A DNA stretch of 5,731 bases from Christiangramia sp. GTDB taxonomy: Bacteria > Bacteroidota > Bacteroidia > Flavobacteriales > Flavobacteriaceae. The notes under the pieces were generated by a model that did not search any database, had not been told where the DNA came from, and saw only the letters and a list, made by a program, of their open reading frames with translations. The stretch is taken from NCBI GenBank assembly GCA_024644145.1, contig JAHELO010000126.1, positions 1 through 5,731 of the forward strand, given 5' to 3'. This document shows, piece after piece, positions 1-4,510 of the stretch. A program made the position numbers and the translations under genes. Every line of letters starts with the position of its first letter. The stretch's first letter is position 1.

Positions 1-67
1 GATAACCTTTGCGCGCAACTTTTTCAGATCTGGGATTATAATCGATCCCTATTAGCACCTTCTTCAT
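1..67 (-). CDS. Universal stress protein (UspA family), N-terminal fragment
   Basis: The reverse strand opens with ATG at 67 and stays open to the window edge, giving 22 codons that begin MKKVLIGIDYNPRSEK. The pattern of a short basic start, a hydrophobic beta strand (VLIGID), an aspartate at residue 9 and then a YxPxSEK turn is the typical first strand and loop of UspA-domain proteins, where that Asp lies at the nucleotide-binding site. UspA proteins are cytoplasmic, often bind ATP, and are induced by starvation or stress. The rest of the gene is outside the window, so one or two Usp domains are both possible. The secreted cupin gene ends 89 bases upstream on the same strand, so joint transcription is possible. 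The call rests on only 22 residues but the match in character is strong. Confidence 0.75.
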   Translation of the reverse strand, partial: MKKVLIGIDYNPRSEKVARKGY

Positions 68-100
68 AATTAAACATTTATGGTTGATGCTCTAAGTTAC

Positions 101-119
101 CTAAAATAATAAATTTTAG
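101..119. repeat. AT-rich inverted repeat upstream of the usp gene
   Basis: Perfect 7-base arms CTAAAAT (101-107) and ATTTTAG (113-119) flank a 5-base centre. The repeat lies between the cupin stop and the usp start, 34 bases before the usp ATG. Neither side carries a long T run, so it is not a convincing intrinsic terminator. An operator or a weak RNA hairpin are both possible. The right-to-left reading TATTTTAG also matches 5 of 6 fixed positions of the Bacteroidota -7 element, but I see no convincing -33 TTG. Confidence 0.35.
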
Positions 120-156
120 AAGTCGAACACAGGTGATTAAAGAGGTGTGACCACTT

Positions 157-630
157 TTATTTGCCATTTCCTGGGTAGGCATCCACGGGTTTCTCAAATG
201 CGACAAAAAGAATACAGGGGCCATCACCATTACATCTGGCTTTATGCGGTTTTTTTGCCGGTCCATAGGCATAATAGCCGGCTTTTAATGTATTAGTATC
301 TTCCCCCTCATAAGTTACCTCCAGTTCGCCCTGAATAAGAATCATCCTTTCTGCGGAATTATGCCAATGTTCAGGTATTTCTGTATTTGGTTCAAATTTA
401 AAAACCGCATCGGCATTATTGGAAGCTGGGTCACCATTAAGAATAGCGATGTTACAACCGCTGGGTATAAAATCGGGACATGTTCCCCATTGCATATTAT
501 CATCCAGAACATTTACCGCGACTGAATGAGTTTTATCTGGCTTTTCCTGCCCATGGAGATTAATACTTAATAAACATATCATTAATATAATGAGTAGATT
601 CCCATAAACTGGTGTTGCTGCAATTTTCAT
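157..630 (-). CDS. Secreted cupin-domain protein
   Basis: This encodes 157 residues with an N-terminal hydrophobic segment (about residues 10-24) and a probable signal-peptide cleavage near LHG|QEK at 27, so the mature protein should be periplasmic or outside. Residues 75-147 form a single cupin barrel. Motif 1 reads HWH (88-90), Glu94 and Gly101, the classic HxH-x3-E-x6-G arrangement. Motif 2 is a degenerate GYYAYGPAKKPH (118-129) that keeps the fourth ligand, His129. A metal site of three His and one Glu is therefore complete. The stretch before the barrel (WGTCPDFIPSGCNIAILNGDP, 48-68) resembles a family of small exported cupins whose members carry WGP-x-PxxxPxGxxxAxLxGDP. Cys51, Cys59, Cys133 and Cys139 in the mature protein could form disulfides. 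The substrate is unknown, and such proteins may be dioxygenase-like enzymes or ligand binders. The ATG at 630 is chosen because it gives a full signal peptide. Confidence 0.85.
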   Translation of the reverse strand: MKIAATPVYGNLLIILMICLLSINLHGQEKPDKTHSVAVNVLDDNMQWGTCPDFIPSGCNIAILNGDPASNNADAVFKFEPNTEIPEHWHNSAERMILIQGELEVTYEGEDTNTLKAGYYAYGPAKKPHKARCNGDGPCILFVAFEKPVDAYPGNGK

Positions 631-893
631 GATATTGATTTTAATTAATAAAATAAGACGATATATTAAAAAGAAGGATATTCAAAAAAAGAGATAGCCT
701 AATAAAATAGATCACATTTAAAAGTTAGGCCAAAATAAAGGATAGTAAAATGGGGAGAAATACGTATTATTAAAACATTGATAATGTGATATGTAGCGGG
801 GTATTTTAACATCTTAAAATCAATATAAAAAGATAGAAAAATCAGCCTTTTAAATTACCTTTAATAGGTAAATCCAATTAAATATTTGCTGAT
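631..893. promoter_or_regulatory. Divergent control region between the cupin and DUF2383 genes
   Basis: This AT-rich non-coding stretch must hold the promoters of both divergent genes. No perfect TAnnTTTG element is visible on either strand. The best plus-strand candidate is TTG at 778-780 with TATTTTAA at 802-809 (21-base spacer, 4 of 6 fixed positions). The best minus-strand candidate is TTATTTTG at 738-731 (5 of 6), without a good -33 box. A small palindrome, ACATT-N3-AATGT (775-787), overlaps the plus-strand candidate. I see no coding potential here. The promoters are inferred from gene layout rather than strong motifs. Confidence 0.4.
855..871. repeat. Inverted repeat just upstream of the DUF2383 gene
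   Basis: TTACCT (855-860) and AGGTAA (866-871) form perfect 6-base arms around a 5-base centre, ending 22 bases before the ATG at 894. If transcription starts upstream, it would form a small hairpin in the leader. If it lies at the promoter, it could be an operator half-site pair. It is short, so chance is a real alternative. Confidence 0.3.
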
Positions 894-1376
894 ATGAAAA
901 CTACAAGAGAATCGGCCAGAGAGGCCAGTCACAAGAACCTGACGCATATACTTAGTGACCTCCTGGAAAAGAATAATGATGCCGAAAAGGGTTTTAAAAA
1001 AGCGTTGGAACATACTAATAATCCAAGTCTTAAAAATTTTTTGAAACAGCAGGCATTGCAAAGAAATCACTTTGCAACCGAACTGGATAAATTAATGCAC
1101 GAAATAAATGAACACCCTAGAGATCATACTAAAGGAAGTACTCTTGGCAGTATACATCGTTTGTGGATAGATGTAAAAAGTTCCTGGTCTAAAAAGGATG
1201 ATGAGTCTATATTAGAAGAATGCTTAAGAGGTGAAAAAGCCAGTTTAAAAGAATACGAAGAAAAGCTTAGCAGTAATATTCTGAGGCCTGAGGTGAAAAA
1301 ATTATTGGAAGAACACCGTGCTAAGATCCAAAAAACTGTTAACCAGATAAAGATCATGGAGGATCTTGAAGACTAA
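894..1376 (+). CDS. PA2169-family four-helix-bundle protein (DUF2383)
   Basis: A 160-residue protein without signal peptide or membrane segment, so probably cytoplasmic. It is almost entirely helical and highly charged. Helix A spans about residues 14-42 (HILSDLLEKNNDAEKGFKKA), helix B about 44-74 (LKNFLKQQALQRNHFATEL), a Gly/Ser/Thr hinge lies at 81-86, helix C carries GSIHRLWIDVKSS (85-97), and helix D contains ECLRGEKASLKEYEE (109-123). This order, in particular the GS-x-HRxW motif followed by ExxxRGE, is what I recognise as the PA2169/DUF2383 family of about 150 residues, usually grouped with ferritin-like bundles. Glu25, Glu31, Glu63, His88, Glu109 and Glu114 are acidic or His residues that could line a bundle interior, but a metal site is not shown. 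The family has no firm biochemical function and often appears with general-stress genes, which fits the usp gene nearby. It is transcribed alone and ends at a hairpin terminator 9 bases after the stop. Confidence 0.88.
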   Translation: MKTTRESAREASHKNLTHILSDLLEKNNDAEKGFKKALEHTNNPSLKNFLKQQALQRNHFATELDKLMHEINEHPRDHTKGSTLGSIHRLWIDVKSSWSKKDDESILEECLRGEKASLKEYEEKLSSNILRPEVKKLLEEHRAKIQKTVNQIKIMEDLED

Positions 1377-1385
1377 AACCAAAAC

Positions 1386-1411
1386 AGCCGGGACTCTATA
1401 CCGGCTTTTTT
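1386..1411 (+). terminator. Intrinsic terminator of the DUF2383 gene, possibly bidirectional
   Basis: The stem AGCCGG (1386-1391) / CCGGCT (1401-1406) has a 9-base loop, and a run of six T (1406-1411) follows on the plus strand. It begins 9 bases after the TAA-ended plus-strand gene. On the minus strand the same stem is followed by a broken T run (GTTTTGGTTTT), so it may also stop transcripts of the convergent gene that ends at 1419. Confidence 0.85.
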
Positions 1412-1418
1412 ATTTCTT

Positions 1419-2039
1419 TCAATTTTTGACCACGATCAATTCTGCCTTGGCTCCTGTTAAAAGATTCCATTCTTTGATTGCCAACTGTTCCCCTTTTTCA
1501 CTCAGGACACGAAGCTCCGCCGTATTGGGACCCGAACTCCCCTGATTAAGCGCTATAAATTGAATACTATTGAACCCATCCTGCAGGGTAACCAATATTG
1601 GCTGAAAACCGGCATGAAGATTAACACTCGCGGCTACCATTTCCCCATTTACAAATATCTGGACTTTGTCACCATCTATGTACTGATGGTCTCTGCAATA
1701 TACTTCAACAAATCTGCCCTGAGTAACAACATTTCCCAGGCTTTGATCACGCCTGTATTCTTCTTTAATTTCCCTGTCTTTGGTCCATTTCTTCTTCATT
1801 AAATCGGCCTCTGTCATCAACCCATTGGGATTTTCTCTAAGATCTACAGCTTTTGGTTTATCCTTTAAAAATCTGCTTTCCGTTTCAGATTCTTCCCTTT
1901 TCAAGATCGGAAAGCCGGTAGATTTTGATTCCTCTGCCTTGATAATAGGCCCCGTATTTGTAGTACGCGGTATTTCTATTTGTGCGGAAGCCATCATTCC
2001 GGTAAATACAAGGAAAAAAATAGAGAATACAATTTTCAT
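1419..2039 (-). CDS. Conserved secreted protein of unknown function
   Basis: The 206-residue product starts with a textbook signal peptide: MK, a hydrophobic core (residues 3-16) and a cleavage site ASA|Q after residue 19. The mature N-terminal third (20-105) is low in hydrophobics, rich in Lys, Glu and Arg, and probably unstructured or helical. The C-terminal half (about 108-206) is a compact beta-rich domain containing VYCRDHQYIDGDKVQIFVNGE (113-133), a hydrophobic strand block ILVTLQDGFNSIQFIALNQG (148-167), SGPNTAELRVL (169-179) and a closing EWNLLTGAKAELIVV (190-204). I recall these blocks (CRD-x-x-Y-x-DGD, LNQG-x-SGPNTAE, EWNL-x-TG) from small exported proteins of Flavobacteriia without assigned function. 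The alternating strands look like an Ig-like or jelly-roll sandwich, but that is inference. One Cys (115) remains after export. A perfect -7 element lies upstream and terminators flank it on both sides, so it appears to be a single-gene transcript. Confidence 0.8.
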   Translation of the reverse strand: MKIVFSIFFLVFTGMMASAQIEIPRTTNTGPIIKAEESKSTGFPILKREESETESRFLKDKPKAVDLRENPNGLMTEADLMKKKWTKDREIKEEYRRDQSLGNVVTQGRFVEVYCRDHQYIDGDKVQIFVNGEMVAASVNLHAGFQPILVTLQDGFNSIQFIALNQGSSGPNTAELRVLSEKGEQLAIKEWNLLTGAKAELIVVKN

Positions 2040-2086
2040 AGAATATGGATATAGTAAAGCATTGAAAATATTATCAAAAATACAGC

Positions 2087-2094
2087 CAAATTTA
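2087..2094 (-). promoter_or_regulatory. Putative -7 promoter element of the secreted-protein gene
   Basis: The minus strand reads TAAATTTG, a perfect match to the Bacteroidota -7 consensus TAnnTTTG. It lies 47 bases before the ATG at 2039, implying a leader of about 40 bases. About 20 bases upstream the strand is T-rich (TTTT) but lacks a clean TTG, so the -33 element is weak. Its position between the DinB terminator and the start codon supports it. Confidence 0.45.
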
Positions 2095-2140
2095 CAATCC
2101 TCAGATATTTAAAATTTCACTGATTTCAGAGGGAGTAGAT

Positions 2141-2182
2141 AAAATAAAAAATCAGGCACCAGCAGTGGCCGGAACCTGATTT
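2141..2182 (-). terminator. Intrinsic terminator after the DinB-fold gene
   Basis: On the minus strand the perfect 8-base arms AAATCAGG (2182-2175) and CCTGATTT (2156-2149) enclose an 18-base loop. A smaller inner stem CCA-N4-TGG (2168-2159) lies in the loop. The outer stem runs straight into a T-rich tract (TTTTTTATTTT, about 2151-2141). It starts 20 bases after the TAA of the minus-strand gene ending at 2203 and separates that gene from the next transcription unit. Confidence 0.8.
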
Positions 2183-2202
2183 AAATATCTCCTGCCAAAG
2201 TT

Positions 2203-2841
2203 TTATTCTTCAGGGAATTCAGAATGTGACTTAAGTTCCTCGATTTGGGCGGTATGCCGCTCGGTATGTCCTGCCATAAAAAGTACTGTTTGATAAGCAT
2301 CAATTTTACCAAAAGGAAATTCATTCACATAATTACGCATATCCACATCAGCATCTTTTAACCAATCTACAATATCTTCCCGTTGGTCCATAAATGCTTC
2401 CAGCGCTTCATCTGAATCAGAATATTTCCCGGAAGGAACGAATTGAGACTGTGTCTGGATCTTACCACTTCTATCTGTAATAAAACCTACCACCTGCTCA
2501 TCTGTCATTTGAACTTCAGCCTTTAGGTCTGGTGTCTCTCCACTCTGGATTCTTCCCTCGAGCATAGATTTTAATGCGCCTTCCACTATTACAATATGTT
2601 CTACGATCTCTGCCACAGACCAGCCTATGGTATCTGTCTTAAAGGCCATTTGTTCTTCTGAAAGATCTCCTACACTTTCTTTTAATGCCTCTTTAGTTTC
2701 TTCCAGATATTCAAACATATCTGTTTTCACCAAAGTTTCTTCAATGCCTGACTTGTGAACCAAGTGGCCTGTACATTCCTTATTCCAGGTATAATCTGAA
2801 CTGAAAAATGCAAGACTTAAAAACGTGATTAAAATTTTCAT
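2203..2841 (-). CDS. Exported DinB-family (DinB_2-like) protein
   Basis: This encodes 212 residues. From about residue 42 to 203 it follows the DinB/YfiT four-helix-bundle plan: a first helix MFEYLEETKEALKESVGDLS (42-61), the conserved WSVAEIVEHI block (74-83) with His82, and a last helix GHTERHTAQIEEL (191-203) with His192 and His196. Those three His match the metal triad of DinB/YfiT/bacillithiol-transferase-type proteins, so a divalent metal site looks complete. DinB-fold proteins include thiol transferases and metal-dependent hydrolases or isomerases; the actual reaction here cannot be told. The N-terminus MKILITFLSLAFF looks like a signal sequence, but no clear cleavage motif follows and the region 14-41 (including a lone Cys23) matches nothing I know. 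Relatives with an export signal in front of a DinB domain occur in Flavobacteriia. It is the last gene of a probable three-gene unit, 62 bases after the NTF2-like gene with no promoter element visible in that gap, and is followed by a strong terminator. Confidence 0.82.
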   Translation of the reverse strand: MKILITFLSLAFFSSDYTWNKECTGHLVHKSGIEETLVKTDMFEYLEETKEALKESVGDLSEEQMAFKTDTIGWSVAEIVEHIVIVEGALKSMLEGRIQSGETPDLKAEVQMTDEQVVGFITDRSGKIQTQSQFVPSGKYSDSDEALEAFMDQREDIVDWLKDADVDMRNYVNEFPFGKIDAYQTVLFMAGHTERHTAQIEELKSHSEFPEE

Positions 2842-2903
2842 AATTGCAGTATTAAATTATTATTCAAATGATTTAGCCAGAAACAGGACGATTCAGTTAG
2901 TCT

Positions 2904-3269
2904 CTATTTCTTTTTTAACTGGGTAACATAAGTTCTTAATTCTTTAAATTTTGTAGTATCTGTTTCTGAAAAGATATATACATCACAAAAAGCGTATTTT
3001 CTTTTTTTACCCGGCTCCACATAAAACTCCACGATACCTTCTACAACAGATTTTTTTTTTGAAATGATAATTTCCTTGACCTTAATTTCAGTGGGACCGC
3101 CATGTCGCATGCGATCAAGAGATTTCTCAAAATCTTTTTTACCAGAAATTATCTTTTCCCCTATTATTTTCCATGTTATATCCTCGGTCACACTATTGGC
3201 CAGGAATTCAGTATCGCAAGAGGCAAAGGCATTATTCAACTTTTTTAAAAGCTTTTTTCTTTCGTTCAT
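2904..3269 (-). CDS. NTF2-like / SnoaL-like small protein
   Basis: A 121-residue cytoplasmic protein that fits the NTF2-like cone fold. An N-terminal helix with AFASCDTEFLANSVTED (14-30) leads into ITWKIIGEKIISGKKDFEKSL (31-51), the typical SnoaL pattern of a helix, a V-x-x-D-x-x-W strand and a G-x-x-x-x-x-G-K-x-x-x turn. Long strands follow (EIKVKEIIISKKKSVVEGIVEFYV, 61-84; KYAFCDVYIF, 91-100) and then a final strand KFKELRTYVTQ (107-117). Members of this fold are enzymes of the ketosteroid-isomerase or limonene-epoxide-hydrolase type or simple ligand binders; no catalytic set can be assigned by eye. I start at the ATG at 3269. A longer reading from a TTG at 3290 would run into the VOC gene. 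With the ATG the gene begins 4 bases after the VOC stop, typical of translational coupling. A run of ten A encodes the KKK at 71-73. Confidence 0.75.
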   Translation of the reverse strand: MNERKKLLKKLNNAFASCDTEFLANSVTEDITWKIIGEKIISGKKDFEKSLDRMRHGGPTEIKVKEIIISKKKSVVEGIVEFYVEPGKKRKYAFCDVYIFSETDTTKFKELRTYVTQLKKK

Positions 3270-3273
3270 AGAC

Positions 3274-3654
3274 CTAATTCTTTTGTTCAATCAGGGAGAG
3301 AATATTTCCGGAAGGATCTTTGAACCACGCAATTGCAGGTGAGTTGGTTCCGCGATGAATCCCCTCGGAGTCTGTGCGGGTTTCTCCTTCATAGTTTTCG
3401 AACTCAATACCTTTTGCTTTCAGGTCTTTCACCTGCTCTTCGATATCTGGAACATAAAAATTCAATACCGTAAAATCAGCGGGCTGATGGTCCTCTTTAG
3501 GATATATTAAAACAGAACTATGTTCTGGATCAAGCTCCAGGAGCCCCATATGATTTTCTCTGATTCGAATCCCAAGGACATTTCCGTAAAATTCTTTGGT
3601 TTTTTCCATGTTATCTGTGGAAAATGTTGAAAAAGCATCACAGTTGCGCAGCAT
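3274..3654 (-). CDS. VOC-family (glyoxalase/bleomycin-resistance fold) protein
   Basis: A 126-residue protein with two beta-alpha-beta-beta-beta modules of the vicinal oxygen chelate fold. Module 1 is FSTFSTDNMEKTKEFYGNVLGI (8-29), with the hallmark x-x-x-M-x-K-x-x-x-F-Y-x-x-x-L-G helix, followed by LLELDPEHSSVLIYP (38-52). Module 2 is VLNFYVPDIEEQVKDLKAKGI (63-83), then AIAWFKDPSGNILSLIEQ (107-124) with the signature DPSGN (113-117). By eye, the positions that carry His or Glu metal ligands in glyoxalase I and extradiol dioxygenases are Ser9, Val63 and Ser120 here, so a metal-dependent activity looks unlikely and ligand binding or sequestration is more plausible. The ATG at 3654 gives the expected length. 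This is the first gene of a probable VOC-NTF2-DinB unit. The sequence TAAATTTA at 3689-3682 upstream, a 5-of-6 match to the -7 element, is a weak promoter candidate. Confidence 0.88.
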   Translation of the reverse strand: MLRNCDAFSTFSTDNMEKTKEFYGNVLGIRIRENHMGLLELDPEHSSVLIYPKEDHQPADFTVLNFYVPDIEEQVKDLKAKGIEFENYEGETRTDSEGIHRGTNSPAIAWFKDPSGNILSLIEQKN

Positions 3655-3794
3655 TCACCTGATATTTAAAGTTTTACCACATAAATTTACACTAATATTT
3701 CCAATAATAGTAAATAAAGATCTGAGCATATAATCTTATGGTGTAAGTCATAGTCATCTGAATACCAGTAGGTCTTAGAGCTAATAACTACGCC

Positions 3795-3812
3795 TTACAA
3801 TTCTAATTGTAA
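3795..3812. promoter_or_regulatory. Operator-like palindrome in the upp promoter
   Basis: TTACAATT (3795-3802) and AATTGTAA (3805-3812) are perfect 8-base arms around CT. The palindrome fills the space between the expected -33 region and the -7 element at 3818, where a bound dimeric repressor would block RNA polymerase. A nearby CGC (3791-3793) and GCG (3815-3817) extend the symmetry with a one-base offset. No regulator gene is in the window, so the binding protein is unknown. Confidence 0.5.
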
Positions 3813-3817
3813 AAGCG

Positions 3818-3825
3818 TAAATTTG
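3818..3825 (+). promoter_or_regulatory. Putative -7 promoter element of upp
   Basis: TAAATTTG matches the Bacteroidota consensus TAnnTTTG at all six fixed positions. Twenty bases upstream lies TTA (3795-3797), a two-out-of-three match to the -33 TTG. Transcription would begin near 3829-3832, only a few bases before the ATG at 3836. That gives either a nearly leaderless mRNA or initiation at the second ATG (3851). Confidence 0.5.
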
Positions 3826-3835
3826 AAAACCAAAA

Positions 3836-4510
3836 ATGCGATTACCTATTATGGAAGTTCAGGAAATACTCAGAAATAACTCTATTGCCAATAAGTTCAT
3901 TTCCCAATTAAGGGATACAGGTGTACAGGGTGATAGAATGCGCTTCAGAAGAAATATTGAAAGACTCGGTGAGATCATGGCCTATGAGCTGAGTAAGGAA
4001 CTGGAATATGAAACCTGCGAAATATCTACACCACTTGGTAAATCCCAGGTGCCTCTCGCAAAAAATGAAGTGGTGATCTGTTCTATATTACGCGCGGGTT
4101 TACCGCTGCATCAGGGTATTTTAAACTATTTTGATGATGCAGAGAATTCTTTTATTTCAGCATACAGGCATCATCCAGATAATGATGAGAAGTTCGAGAT
4201 CCTGGTGGAGTATCTTGCATCGCCATCTTTAGAGGGGAAAACTCTGATCCTGGCCGATCCTATGCTCGCAACCGGAAGATCTTTCAGCAATGTGCTAAAA
4301 GCCCTGGAGCCCATGGGTACTCCTGCAAGAATTCATCTAGTTTCGGTAATTGGATCTGCTGAAGGAATAGAATTTCTTAAAACTGAATTTCCCCGGGAGG
4401 CAAAATTATGGATCGCTACGATAGATCAGGAATTAGACAAGAACGGATATATAGTACCTGGATTGGGAGATGCAGGGGATTTATGTTTCGGAAATAAACT
4501 TCAGCACTAG
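3836..4510 (+). CDS. upp: Uracil phosphoribosyltransferase
   Basis: The enzyme makes UMP and pyrophosphate from uracil and PRPP, the key step of uracil salvage in the cytoplasm. The 224-residue reading shows a type I phosphoribosyltransferase core. QGDRMRFRRNIERLGEIMAYE (31-51) is the conserved N-terminal helix region, CSILRAGLPLHQG (82-94) is the loop corresponding to RAGL in other UPRTases, and the PRPP-binding signature is ADPMLATGRS (140-149). The C-terminal uracil-binding hood is GYIVPGLGDAGDLCFG (204-219). The Leu at 216, where E. coli Upp has Arg (GDAGDR), is what I recall in Bacteroidota relatives. Length is normal for the family. ATG 3836 gives the longest form; Met6 at 3851 gives 219 residues and fits better both the promoter position and the N-termini of relatives as I remember them. 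The gene is monocistronic and its TAG overlaps the stop of the convergent gene by 4 bases. Confidence 0.96.
   Translation: MRLPIMEVQEILRNNSIANKFISQLRDTGVQGDRMRFRRNIERLGEIMAYELSKELEYETCEISTPLGKSQVPLAKNEVVICSILRAGLPLHQGILNYFDDAENSFISAYRHHPDNDEKFEILVEYLASPSLEGKTLILADPMLATGRSFSNVLKALEPMGTPARIHLVSVIGSAEGIEFLKTEFPREAKLWIATIDQELDKNGYIVPGLGDAGDLCFGNKLQH

Noticed and set aside
861..1070. Minus-strand open frame overlapping the start of the DUF2383 gene
   Set aside because: It lies antisense to a convincingly recognised gene, and its product is a hydrophobic, Phe/Ile-rich sequence as expected from the complement of Lys/Glu-rich helices.
1560..2112. Two plus-strand open frames antisense to the secreted-protein gene
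   Set aside because: The minus-strand product has a signal peptide, conserved-looking blocks and a promoter element; the plus-strand readings have no recognisable domain.
3270..3290. Upstream TTG start for the NTF2-like gene
   Set aside because: It would overlap the VOC gene by 17 bases, while an ATG at 3269, 4 bases after the VOC stop, begins exactly at the expected N-terminal helix.
3717..3737. AAGAT / ATCTT inverted repeat in the VOC-upp gap
   Set aside because: Five-base AT-rich arms with an 11-base loop are too weak to support a hairpin or operator.
3746..3757. Tandem hexamer AGTCATAGTCAT upstream of upp
   Set aside because: Only two copies of a short unit, with no relation to a promoter element; expected by chance in AT-rich DNA.
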